A DNA stretch of 64,000 nucleotides from Micromonospora matsumotoense (lineage in GTDB: Bacteria; Actinomycetota; Actinomycetes; Mycobacteriales; Micromonosporaceae). Below, piece after piece: positions 25,490-32,914 of the stretch (position 1 is the first letter of the stretch; each line of letters begins with the position of its first letter). Position numbers and translations under genes: made by a program. The notes below the pieces were generated by a model that was not told the origin of the DNA, did not search any database, and saw only the letters and a list, made by a program, of their open reading frames with translations. The stretch lies in NCBI RefSeq assembly GCF_900091525.1, contig NZ_FMCU01000003.1:558001-622000 (forward strand). Reading direction: 5' to 3'.

Positions 25490-26290
25490 GTGACCAAGAA
25501 GATCGCCGTCAACGGCACCACCCTCGCCTACGACGAGGCCGGCAGCGGCACCCCGGTGCTCCTGCTGCACGCAGGAATCGCCGATCGGCGGATGTGGCGC
25601 GCGGTGTCCGACGCCCTCACCGACCGGCACCGGATGATCGCCCTGGACCTACGGAGCTACGGCGACTCCGCGCTTCCGCCCGAGTCCTTCGCCCATCACG
25701 ACGACGTGGTGGGTGTGCTGGACGCGCTCGACATCGCCCAGGCCGCCCTGGTCGGCTGCTCGTTCGGCGGGGCGGTGGCGATCGACACCGCATTGGCGTA
25801 CCCGCAGCGGGTGTCGGCCCTGGCGCTGTTCGGCACCGCCGTCTCCGGGCACGAGTGGTCGGAGGACACCGAGCAGCTGTGGGACCGGCTGGTCGGCGAG
25901 GTCGACCAGGAGGACCTGGCGGCGAGCGCGGCCGGTGAGGTCCGGTTCTGGGTGGTCGGTCCGCACCGCCGCCCGGAGGATCTCGACCCGGCGTTCATCG
26001 CCTTCGCCGAGGAGTTGGACCGGCGGGCCCTCGCCGCCGAGCAGGCGTTGAGCGCGGTGGACGTCGTCGATCTCGACCCACCCGCCATCGGCCGCCTCGA
26101 CGAGTTGCAGGTGCCGGTTCTCGTCACCGCCGGCGCCGTCGACATCCCGGACATCATCCGGCTGGCCGACCGGATCGCCGCCGAGGCTCCCCGGGCCGTC
26201 CGCCTGCCCGACATCCCCGACGCCGCACACCTGGTCCCCCTGGAACGCCCCGCCCCGGTCGCCGAGGCCCTCCGCGCCTTCCTGCCCTGA
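25490..26290 (+). CDS. Alpha/beta hydrolase (lactonase/haloperoxidase type)
   Basis: 266 residues. LLLHAGIADRRMWRAVSDAL is the oxyanion region, LDLRSYGDSALPPESFAHHD follows, the nucleophile is the Ser of LVGCSFGGAVAIDTALAYPQ, and DAAHLVPLERPAPVAEALRA holds the catalytic His. It resembles 3-oxoadipate enol-lactonase-like hydrolases, but no pathway genes are near. TAGCTT (25477-25482) with a 7-base gap supports the GTG at 25490 over the upstream in-frame ATG at 25454. Confidence 0.88.
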   Translation: MTKKIAVNGTTLAYDEAGSGTPVLLLHAGIADRRMWRAVSDALTDRHRMIALDLRSYGDSALPPESFAHHDDVVGVLDALDIAQAALVGCSFGGAVAIDTALAYPQRVSALALFGTAVSGHEWSEDTEQLWDRLVGEVDQEDLAASAAGEVRFWVVGPHRRPEDLDPAFIAFAEELDRRALAAEQALSAVDVVDLDPPAIGRLDELQVPVLVTAGAVDIPDIIRLADRIAAEAPRAVRLPDIPDAAHLVPLERPAPVAEALRAFLP

Positions 26291-26378
26291 CCATCCCGGC
26301 ATCGCCGCTCCGGCCCGGCCTGCCGCCGCCCCACCCGGCGGAGAGGGCACCAGGCCGACGGTCCTGGTCGCGCAGACT

Positions 26379-27338
26379 TCACCAGACGGGACGGACGCCG
26401 CCGACCGGAAGGGCACCACCCAGCAGGGGGAATTCGGCGTACTCGGTGAGGACGGGGGCCCGCACGCCGAGCCGGCGCAGCGCCGAGACCAGCACCGGCA
26501 TCCGGGCGCGGGTGGCGCCGTCGTCGATCTTGAGGACCACCGCGCCGACGTCGGGCAGCGCCGCGGCGATCACCCCCTCCGCGCCGATCTTGGCCACCAT
26601 CCCGGGTACGCCCCGCATCAGCCGGGTGTCGTCCGCCACGGTGCCGCCGACCACCTCCGGGTACGCCCGCATCGCGTCCGCCACCGTGCGCGGCAGGGAA
26701 CCGGGCTCGGCGGCCACCAGTCGCAGGTACGCCCGCGCCAGCCCGGTCAGCGAGACCGCCAGCACCGGCGCCCCGCAACCGTCCACGCCGACCGCCGCGG
26801 CCCGCTCGCCGGTGAACTCCTCGATCGTGGCGGTCAGCCGCTGCTGCAACGGGTGCTCCGGCCGCCAGTACCCGTCCCACGGCCAGCCGGCCGCGAGGCA
26901 GGTCAACAGCATCCCGGCATGCTTGCCGGAGCAGTTCATCGCCAGGCGGCTCGGGCCACCACCGGCCCGCAGCACGGACTCCCGGGCCGCCACACCGAAC
27001 GGCAGGTCGGGCGGGCAGTGCAGCGCTCCCGGGTCGAGGCCGGCGGAGCCCAGCAGCGCCGCGACCCGGGCCAGGTGGAACTCCTCGCCGGCGTGGCTGG
27101 CCGAGACCAGCGCGACGTCGGCGGGGTCGGTCAACGCGAGTCCGGCCCGGAGCATCCCGAGCGCCTGCAACGGCTTGCTGGCCGACCGGGGAAAGATCGG
27201 CGACACGCCGTCCCCCGCACCGGCCACCGGCGCACCGGCGGCGTCGAGCACCACCACCGAGCCACGGTGCAGACCCTCCACGAACCCGGACCGGACCACC
27301 TCGGCGAGCGGCTCGCCACCCTCGTACGTCTTGGACAC
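26379..27338 (-). CDS. Asparaginase (bacterial-type family PF06089-like)
   Basis: 319 residues of the family related to the Rhizobium etli thermolabile asparaginase. Signatures are PLAEVVRSGFVEGLHRGSVV at the start, FPRSASKPLQALGMLRAGLA, SASHAGEEFHLARVAALLGS and MNCSGKHAGMLLTCLAAGWP with the conserved Ser/Lys, plus GVDGCGAPV. It would hydrolyse asparagine to aspartate and ammonia. GTG at 27401 is in frame, but TACCTT (27350-27345) with a 6-base gap supports a leaderless start at the GTG at 27338, where homology begins. Confidence 0.87.
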   Translation of the reverse strand: MSKTYEGGEPLAEVVRSGFVEGLHRGSVVVLDAAGAPVAGAGDGVSPIFPRSASKPLQALGMLRAGLALTDPADVALVSASHAGEEFHLARVAALLGSAGLDPGALHCPPDLPFGVAARESVLRAGGGPSRLAMNCSGKHAGMLLTCLAAGWPWDGYWRPEHPLQQRLTATIEEFTGERAAAVGVDGCGAPVLAVSLTGLARAYLRLVAAEPGSLPRTVADAMRAYPEVVGGTVADDTRLMRGVPGMVAKIGAEGVIAAALPDVGAVVLKIDDGATRARMPVLVSALRRLGVRAPVLTEYAEFPLLGGALPVGGVRPVW

Positions 27339-27533
27339 CTGGCGAAGGTACCGACGGGGGTCGGAGCGCCCGACACCCGGGTGACCTGCAACGTCAGCCA
27401 CGGCGTACAGGAGTGCCGGGCCAGGCGTGGCTTACCGCGCCGCGCCGACCGGGACCGGAGCGGGCCGCCGAGACGGAACCGGACCATTGGCCGAACCGAC
27501 GCCGTCCCCGCCCCGGCCACGCTGCCCGCCGGA

Positions 27534-28361
27534 CTAGCGGCCGAGCAGCCGTCGGGCCTCGGTGGTGGTCAGCGGCGGGCGCTGGGCGAGCTGCGCGAAA
27601 CCAACCGCACGGGCGACCAGCTGCATGTTGGACTCCACCGGGCGACCCTTGGCGTACGTCACGGTGTCCTCCATGCCGACCCGCAGGTGCCCGCCGGTGG
27701 AGAGCGCGGCCAGCATCACCGCGATGGAGCTGCGGCCGACACCGGTGGCCGAGAAGGTGGTGCCCGCCGGCAGGTCACGCAGCATCTGCTGGGCGGCGAC
27801 CAGGGTGGCGGTGGTGCCCGGCATGCCGCCCGGGACCCCCATCACGAAGTCGACGTGTACGTGCCCGCCGTGCGGCAGGCCGTGCCGGTCGAGCAGGCGT
27901 TGCAGGGTGGTGAGGTGACCGAGGTCGAAGATCTCGTACTCGGGGAGGATGCCGCGCTCCTGCATCCGGGTGTGCAGATCGACGATGAACTCCCACCGGT
28001 TGAGGAAGACGTCGTCGCCGAAGTTGACCGTGCCCATGGTGCAGGAGGCCATGTCCGGTGCCGCGTCCAACACGGCCAGCCGATCGGCCTCCGGATCGGT
28101 GACCGCCCCGCCGGAGGAGAGCTGCACGATCAGGTCGGTGCCGTCGCGCAGCGCCGCCACGGTCTCCCGCAGCCGCCCCTGGTCGAGGGTGGGCCGGGCC
28201 TGGTCGTCGCGGATGTGGACGTGGATCACGGAGGCGCCGAGCGCCTCACACTCCTTGGCGGTGAGCAGCAACTCGTCGAGGGTGACCGGCAACGCCGGCA
28301 CCTGCGCCTTGGCCGACTCCGCGCCGGTCGGGGCCACCGTGATCAACGTCCCTGTCGTCAT
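27534..28361 (-). CDS. BKACE family enzyme (3-keto-5-aminohexanoate cleavage type, DUF849)
   Basis: 275 residues forming a TIM barrel. TLITVAPTGAES at the start, the zinc-ligand pair in VIHVHIRDD, VQLSSGGAV, and GHVHVDFVMGVPGG with the second pair of histidines are all present, as is the late GRSSIAVMLAALSTGGHLRV. Such enzymes condense a beta-keto acid with acetyl-CoA; the substrate varies and cannot be told here. TACCAT (28374-28369) with a 7-base gap supports the ATG at 28361. The 195-base spacer upstream of the asparaginase gene shows nothing. Confidence 0.87.
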   Translation of the reverse strand: MTTGTLITVAPTGAESAKAQVPALPVTLDELLLTAKECEALGASVIHVHIRDDQARPTLDQGRLRETVAALRDGTDLIVQLSSGGAVTDPEADRLAVLDAAPDMASCTMGTVNFGDDVFLNRWEFIVDLHTRMQERGILPEYEIFDLGHLTTLQRLLDRHGLPHGGHVHVDFVMGVPGGMPGTTATLVAAQQMLRDLPAGTTFSATGVGRSSIAVMLAALSTGGHLRVGMEDTVTYAKGRPVESNMQLVARAVGFAQLAQRPPLTTTEARRLLGR

Positions 28362-28503
28362 GCCGGCGATGGTAGCCGCCCCGACCGCCCGAGGTCGATG
28401 GCGCAGCCCAGTCACGACAGGAAGAACCGCACACTGAAAGAGGAAGGCGCGAAAGAACTCCCGCCCACCGGGCGATGATGAGCCATCCTTGCTTCCGGCC
28501 CGG

Positions 28504-29616
28504 CTACTCCGGGTCGATTGCGGCGGCGCTGTCGCCCACCGACAGCCGGGCGTCGTCGGCGAGGTTGCGCTTGACCACGGCCAGCGCGACCTGACCCAGC
28601 TCGAAGTGGTGCACGGCGGTGCCGACGAAGCCGACCGTCCGGCCGTCCAGGGTGACCGGGGTGCCGGCCGCCGGCAGGTGGTCGGTGGTCACCCCGTCCA
28701 GGTGCAGCAGGACGAGCCGACGCGGCGGCCTACCCAGGTTGTGCACCCGGGCGACGGTCTCCTGCCCCCGGTAGCAACCCTTGTCCAGGTGCACCGCCGG
28801 GGCGATCAGACCCGCCTCGGCGGGGATCGTCCGGTGGTCGGTGTCCACCCCGACCCGGGCCTGCCGGGCGGCCACCCGCACCGCCTCGTACGCCCACAGC
28901 CCGGCCGGGGGGACCCCGTGGTCGCGCAGCGCGGCGACGACCTGGTCCAGGGCCGACCGGGGCACCAGCAGGTCCACCCCGAGCGGCACCCGTCGGGCCC
29001 ATCCGCCACCGGTCAGCGGCTGCACGTCGTACCCGACGGTGGGGCGGGGGGGCAGCTCGCCGGAGCGGAACTTCGGACCCGGCACCGCGAGCACCTCGGG
29101 TGCGGTCAGGCCGGTGACGCCGAGCGCCGCGACGGCGTCGGTGGCCTGCGGCCCGACCAGCGACAGCAGCGCGTGGTCGGCGGTGGCGTCGCGCGGTTCG
29201 ACCTGGCTGAAGAACCGCATCTTCTCCAGGTACGTCAGCAGGCCGGCGGTCATCCCCGGCTCGGTGTCCAGCCAGGTGGTCACGCCGTCCTCGGCGACCA
29301 TCGCGTGCTGCTCGACGTGCCCGTGCGGGCTGAGCACCAGCAGCTCGGTGCCCTGGCCGGGGCCGAGCGCGGCGAGGTGCTGGCTGGTCAGGGTGTGCAG
29401 CCAGCCGATCCGCTCCGGGCCGGTGACGGCGATGACGCCCCGGTGCGAGCGGTCCACCAGGCCGACCCCGGTGGCCAGGGTGCGCTGCTCGCGCATCGGG
29501 TCGCCGTAGTGCGCGGCGACACCCCGGACCCCGGCCGCCCGGTGCTCGGCGTCCGGCTGGTCCCGGCTGGCCTCGTCGATCGCCTCGACGGCCACCGCTC
29601 CCGCGATGTCGATCAT
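28504..29616 (-). CDS. ygfZ: YgfZ/CAF17-type folate-binding protein
   Basis: 370 residues of the GcvT-like fold. The family hallmark K-G-C-Y-x-G-Q-E appears as DKGCYRGQETVARVHNLGRP around residue 280. YgfZ uses folate to support assembly or repair of certain iron-sulfur enzymes, including MiaB. Its ATG (29616-29614) overlaps the stop of the Fur-family gene, so expression is coupled to a metal-responsive regulator. Confidence 0.9.
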   Translation of the reverse strand: MIDIAGAVAVEAIDEASRDQPDAEHRAAGVRGVAAHYGDPMREQRTLATGVGLVDRSHRGVIAVTGPERIGWLHTLTSQHLAALGPGQGTELLVLSPHGHVEQHAMVAEDGVTTWLDTEPGMTAGLLTYLEKMRFFSQVEPRDATADHALLSLVGPQATDAVAALGVTGLTAPEVLAVPGPKFRSGELPPRPTVGYDVQPLTGGGWARRVPLGVDLLVPRSALDQVVAALRDHGVPPAGLWAYEAVRVAARQARVGVDTDHRTIPAEAGLIAPAVHLDKGCYRGQETVARVHNLGRPPRRLVLLHLDGVTTDHLPAAGTPVTLDGRTVGFVGTAVHHFELGQVALAVVKRNLADDARLSVGDSAAAIDPE

Positions 29617-30041
29617 GTCGGTTCCCCGTCCTCACAGTTGCCGCAGACGCCGAAGAGCGCCACGTGCCCGATGTCCACCTGGAAGCTGCGCTCCGTGGCG
29701 AGCCGGTCGGCCAGTGGGCGCATCAGCTCCGGGTCGATCTCGTCCACCGCGCCGCACTCCCGACAGACCAGGTGGATGTGCTGGTGCTCCCCCGCCGCGT
29801 GATAGGTCGGCGAGCCGTGCGACAGGTGGGTGTGGGTCACCAGACCGAGCCGTTCCAGCAGCTCCAGCGTGCGGTAGATGGTGGTGATGTTGACCCCGGC
29901 GGCGACCTCCCGGACGGCTGTGTGCACCTGTTCCGGTGTGGCGTGCCCGAGGTCGAGCACGGCCTGCAGGACCAGTTGGCGCTGCGCCGTCAGTCGCAGC
30001 CCACGCGAGCGGAGCATTTCCGCCAGGGAGGATTCGGACAC
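29613..30041 (-). CDS. Fur-family metalloregulator
   Basis: 142 residues. The winged HTH ends with NITTIYRTLELLERLGLVTH, the metal-sensing dimer domain has HQHIHLVCRECGAVDEI, and the structural zinc site has CxxC pairs at CREC and CGNC. The pattern fits Fur/Zur; I cannot separate iron from zinc sensing by eye. TATGAT (30053-30048) with a 6-base gap supports the GTG at 30041. It is divergent from the class IV aminotransferase and leads into ygfZ. Confidence 0.9.
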   Translation of the reverse strand: MSESSLAEMLRSRGLRLTAQRQLVLQAVLDLGHATPEQVHTAVREVAAGVNITTIYRTLELLERLGLVTHTHLSHGSPTYHAAGEHQHIHLVCRECGAVDEIDPELMRPLADRLATERSFQVDIGHVALFGVCGNCEDGEPT

Positions 30042-30130
30042 CGTCCGATCATAGTTCGGCCGCCGCCGATCACCGCCCGCCCGCGTCGCGCCGCCGTCGG
30101 TTCCGGGACGCGCCGCTAGGCTCGGCGGTC

Positions 30131-30973
30131 ATGGTGGCATCGAGGGTCGCCGTGCTCGGCCGGGGCGTCGTCCCCGCGACGGAGCCGGTGCTGCGCGGGA
30201 ACGATCTGGGTGTGCTGCACGGGGACGGGCTCTTCGAGACCATGGACCTGCGCGGCGGACGCCCCTGGCTGCCCGCCGCCCACCTGGCGCGGCTGCGGGC
30301 CGGGGCCGCCGCCCTGGAACTCCCGCTCCCCCCGGACGAGGCGCTGGTGGAACTGCTGGACGGCATCGCCGCCGGGTGGCCCGCCGAGGTCGAGGGCGCG
30401 TTGCGGCTGGTCTGCACGCGGGGGCCGGAGGGGGGCGGGCTGCCCAGCGTGTACGCCACCCTGGCCGAGGTGCCGGCCGCCGCGAAGCGGCTCCGCCGCG
30501 ACGGGGTCACCGTCGCCACCCTGCCCCTCGGGGTGCCGGCGACGGGTCGCCCCGAACTGTCCTGGCTCCCGGTCGGCATCAAATCGATCTCGTACGCGAC
30601 CAACAGCGCCGCCCGCCGCTGGGCCGCGCGCAACGGGGTGGACGACGTGCTCTGGGTCTCCACCGACGGCTACGTGCTGGAGGCGCCCGGCGCGAACGTC
30701 GTCTGGTCCGACGGCGACACCCTGTGCACCGTCCCGGCCGCGCGTACCGGCATCCTGCCCGGCACCACCTGCGGCTGGCTGCTCGACCACGCCGCCGAGC
30801 TGGGCCTGGAGCGGGCCGAACGGATGGTCACCCCGGCCAGGTTGCACGCCGCCACCGGAGTCTGGCTGACCTCGTCGGTACGCGGTCTGGTCGAGGTCAG
30901 ATCGTTGGACGCCACCCCCCGCCCACCCGCCCCGCACACCCCCCGCCTCCAGGAGCTGCTGGGCTTCGCCTGA
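30131..30973 (+). CDS. Class IV aminotransferase / aminodeoxychorismate lyase-like protein
   Basis: 280 residues with the PLP fold of BCAT, D-amino-acid transaminase and PabC. The early NDLGVLHGDGLFETMDLRGG and the PLP lysine in GIKSISYATNSAARRWAARN are diagnostic, and VLEAPGANVVW and GILPGTTCGWLL follow. The short length favours 4-amino-4-deoxychorismate lyase, which would make p-aminobenzoate for folate. The neighbouring folate-using YgfZ is suggestive only. TAGGCT (30117-30122) with an 8-base gap supports the ATG at 30131. Confidence 0.85.
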   Translation: MVASRVAVLGRGVVPATEPVLRGNDLGVLHGDGLFETMDLRGGRPWLPAAHLARLRAGAAALELPLPPDEALVELLDGIAAGWPAEVEGALRLVCTRGPEGGGLPSVYATLAEVPAAAKRLRRDGVTVATLPLGVPATGRPELSWLPVGIKSISYATNSAARRWAARNGVDDVLWVSTDGYVLEAPGANVVWSDGDTLCTVPAARTGILPGTTCGWLLDHAAELGLERAERMVTPARLHAATGVWLTSSVRGLVEVRSLDATPRPPAPHTPRLQELLGFA

Positions 30974-31003
30974 CCGACACGCGGCATGATCGACCCAGCG
31001 GCA

Positions 31004-31079
31004 TGATCGACACCGCGGGGCTGATGTTGCGGTATCCCGGCAAGCAGACACCGCAACATCGGCGCAATGGAGTCGATCA
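31004..31079. repeat. Composite inverted repeat between convergent genes
   Basis: GATGTTGCGGT (31023-31033) pairs perfectly with ACCGCAACATC (31050-31060), and an outer TGATCGAC (31004-31011) pairs with GTCGATCA (31072-31079). A second CATGATCGAC lies just before it at 30985-30994. It probably acts as a bidirectional terminator for the genes ending at 30973 and 31115, and it differs in sequence from the TGATCAAGAGG palindromes at 9.1-9.3 kb. Confidence 0.7.
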
Positions 31080-31114
31080 ACCAGCCGCCGGGCGGCTCAG
31101 TCCGGTGGCGGGGG

Positions 31115-31702
31115 TCAGCCGGCGACCCGGATCAGGCGGGCCGACAGGTGCGGGGAGAGACTGTGGCCCACGCCGGCCATCTCCTGGGCATAGAGCAGCG
31201 CCCCCTCGACGATGCCGAAGAGCCGGGCGCCCGCCGTCACCTCCTTGGCGGTGGCGGTCCGCACCACCGCGTCGGTGGCGAACTCGATCTGGGTACCCGT
31301 GCGCTTGCCGATGTGCAGCTCCATGATCCCGGTCGGGGTGGTCATCAGGGCTTCCAGCTCGTCGGTGACCCGCTCGCCGTCCAGCACCGGACGCCACCAG
31401 CCCACCTCACGCCCGGCCGGACGGATCGGACGGCTCTCCTCGTCGAGCAGCCAGGCCCGGGACTCGTAGAACAGGAACGGCCGGCCGTCGTGGCTGATCC
31501 GGATCTCCTGGGCGTAGTCGAAGTCCTCGATGGTGGGGAACCCGCCCCGACCGCGCCCCCGCCACACCCCGACGTACGGCAGCAGGCCATCCAGCGCCGG
31601 GTGCAGTTTCGGGCCGACCCGCAGGTCGTGGCTCTCCTGGTACGGGTACTCCTCGACCGGCGGCGCATTCAACCACGGCGGCTGAAGGGGATTCTCGCTC
31701 AC
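31115..31702 (-). CDS. Nitrobindin-like heme-binding protein (peroxynitrite isomerase family)
   Basis: 195 residues forming a FABP-like beta barrel. The family motif GxWxGxGxG appears as YVGVWRGRGRGGFPTIEDFD, with AQEIRISHDGRPFLFYESRA and the C-terminal heme-ligand region (EGALLYAQEMAGVGHSLSPH). Relatives bind heme and isomerise peroxynitrite to nitrate. GTG at 31702 (31702-31700) overlaps the TGA of a 20-codon mini-ORF. It is the last member of a four-step GTGA chain that starts with a small membrane protein. Confidence 0.85.
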   Translation of the reverse strand: MSENPLQPPWLNAPPVEEYPYQESHDLRVGPKLHPALDGLLPYVGVWRGRGRGGFPTIEDFDYAQEIRISHDGRPFLFYESRAWLLDEESRPIRPAGREVGWWRPVLDGERVTDELEALMTTPTGIMELHIGKRTGTQIEFATDAVVRTATAKEVTAGARLFGIVEGALLYAQEMAGVGHSLSPHLSARLIRVAG

Positions 31703-31761
31703 CGGGCCACCTTCGTTCGCGACTGCGGGGCTCGCAACCCCGGCTCACTCCTCGCGCTCAC
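31699..31761 (-). CDS. 20-codon relay mini-ORF, copy B
   Basis: GTG at 31761 overlaps the stop of copy A, and its TGA (31701-31699) overlaps the nitrobindin GTG. The peptide is VSARSEPGLRAPQSRTKVAR. AAGG within the 3' part lies about 7 bases before the next GTG, so the mini-ORF carries the ribosome site for the gene it precedes. It differs from copy A by one residue (G for V at position 8). Confidence 0.55.
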   Translation of the reverse strand: MSARSEPGLRAPQSRTKVAR

Positions 31762-31820
31762 CGGGCCACCTTCGTTCGCGACTGCGGGGCTCGCAAGACC
31801 GGCTCACTCCTCGCGCTCAC
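31758..31820 (-). CDS. 20-codon relay mini-ORF, copy A
   Basis: GTG at 31820 overlaps the TGA (31819-31817) of the small membrane protein gene, and its own TGA (31760-31758) overlaps the GTG of copy B. The peptide is VSARSEPVLRAPQSRTKVAR. GAGAGG lies about 6 bases before its GTG. Confidence 0.55.
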   Translation of the reverse strand: MSARSEPVLRAPQSRTKVAR

Positions 31821-31930
31821 CATTTACCTCTCGACAGGCGTACGGCCAGGTAGACCAGGCCACCGGCGAGCGCGCCCAGGCCGGCGACCAGCAGGCTGAC
31901 GAACCCGATCTCGGTAACCATCATGGTCAT
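31817..31930 (-). CDS. 37-residue single-pass membrane protein
   Basis: The peptide MTMMVTEIGFVSLLVAGLGA, then LAGGLVYLAVRLSRGKW, has one long hydrophobic helix (residues about 9-30) and a basic end, so it likely sits N-out, C-in in the membrane. ATGs at 31930, 31924 and 31921 compete; AGGA (31934-31931) favours 31924. Its stop overlaps the first relay mini-ORF, which puts it at the head of the nitrobindin operon. It is divergent from the DsrE gene, with only 15 bases between the outermost starts. Confidence 0.65.
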   Translation of the reverse strand: MTMMVTEIGFVSLLVAGLGALAGGLVYLAVRLSRGKW

Positions 31931-31945
31931 CCTATGCTGGGTCCC

Positions 31946-32308
31946 ATGGGCCGCACTCTCGTCGTCAAGGCCACCGCCGGAGCGGACGCCCCGGAGCGGT
32001 GCGCGCAGGCGTTCACGGTGGCTGCCACGGCCGCCGCCGCCGGGGTACCGGTGTCGCTCTGGCTGACCGGCGAGTCCGCCTGGTTCGCCGTGCCCGGCCG
32101 GGCCGAGCAGTTCGCGCTGCCGCACTCCGCGCCGCTGGCCGACCTGCTGGGCATCATCCTGTCCACCGGCCAGGTCACCGCCTGCACGCAGTGCGTCGCC
32201 CGCCGGGACATCGGCCCGGACGACGTGCTGCCCGGCGTCCGGATCGCCGGCGCGGCCGTCTTCGTCGAGGAGGCGATGGCCGAGGGTGCCCAGGCGCTGG
32301 TCTACTGA
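31946..32308 (+). CDS. DsrE family protein
   Basis: 120 residues of the DsrE/TusD-like sulfur-carrier fold. It has a first strand TLVVKATAGADAPERCAQAF, the Ala-rich helix, and a Cys pair in VTACTQCVARRDI that could accept sulfur or contact a partner. The C-terminal end is EEAMAEGAQALVY. The function of this actinobacterial subgroup is unknown. TATGCT (31933-31938) with a 7-base gap supports a leaderless ATG at 31946. The 228 bases after it contain nothing recognisable except a repeated CCATTCGG. Confidence 0.85.
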   Translation: MGRTLVVKATAGADAPERCAQAFTVAATAAAAGVPVSLWLTGESAWFAVPGRAEQFALPHSAPLADLLGIILSTGQVTACTQCVARRDIGPDDVLPGVRIAGAAVFVEEAMAEGAQALVY

Positions 32309-32536
32309 CCACCCCGCCTGCTGGCCCCACCGGCCCGCCCGCGCGCCGCACCCGGACCGGCCCCACGGGCCCACCGGCCTGCCGACCGCACCGGATCACC
32401 GACTCCGCCGGCCTGCTGACCCCCACCCGGTCTGCGACCGCACCGGCTGTCCACCATTCGGCCGACGCGGTTCGCCCGTGGTGCGCGCGCTGCCGATCCT
32501 GAACCTAATTGTCGTTTTGCTGCCTACCATTCGGGG

Positions 32537-32914
32537 GTGAGCCAGGCGACGGAGGAGTTCTTCGCATCCCTGCCGGCGCGCGCCCCGGCGATCCTGCGCG
32601 CCCCCGTCACCGGCACGCTCCAGATCGATCTGACCACCGACCACCGCACCGACCACTGGCTGGTACGGCTCAGCCCCGGCAGGGCCGTGGTGGACCGAGC
32701 CCGGGGCCCGGCGGACGCGGTGTGGAGCAGCAGCGCCGACCTCTTCGAACGGCTGGCCATCGGCACCGCCCAGAGCATCTCGGCGGTGCTGCGCAACGAG
32801 TCCACGTTCAGCGGGAACGTGATGCTGTTTCTGGTCTTCCGGCAGTTCTTCCCCACCCCGCCCGGCGTACGCGACCCCCGGGAGACCGCCCGTGAGCAGA
32901 CCGGGCGGGCCTGA
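32537..32914 (+). CDS. SCP2 sterol-binding domain protein
   Basis: 125 residues. The sequence has the SCP2-like alternation of strands and helices (TLQIDLTTDHRTDHWLVRLS; AVWSSSADLFERLAIGTAQS; STFSGNVMLFLVFRQFFPTP), with the hydrophobic pocket helix at the end. The natural ligand is unknown. TACCAT (32525-32530) with a 6-base gap supports a leaderless GTG at 32537. Its TGA overlaps the ATG of the debranching-enzyme gene (TGATG), so the two are coupled. Confidence 0.8.
   Translation: MSQATEEFFASLPARAPAILRAPVTGTLQIDLTTDHRTDHWLVRLSPGRAVVDRARGPADAVWSSSADLFERLAIGTAQSISAVLRNESTFSGNVMLFLVFRQFFPTPPGVRDPRETAREQTGRA

Larger units (their letters stand above)
31696..31821 (-). repeat. 59-bp tandem repeat (two copies plus partial third)
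   Basis: Copy 1 (31696-31754) and copy 2 (31755-31813) differ at 2 of 59 positions, and a partial third copy runs to 31821. The repeat unit contains GTG start, TGA stop and ribosome site of the relay mini-ORFs. A related single copy lies at 14954-15007. Confidence 0.92.

Noticed and set aside
26853..28478. A 541-codon plus-strand frame across the asparaginase and BKACE genes
   Set aside because: It is antisense to two recognised enzymes and rich in Arg/Gly/Pro with no domain.
31696..31821. Phage attachment site or CRISPR from the direct repeat
   Set aside because: The copies are in immediate tandem, contain start and stop codons in register, and no integrase or cas gene is in the window.
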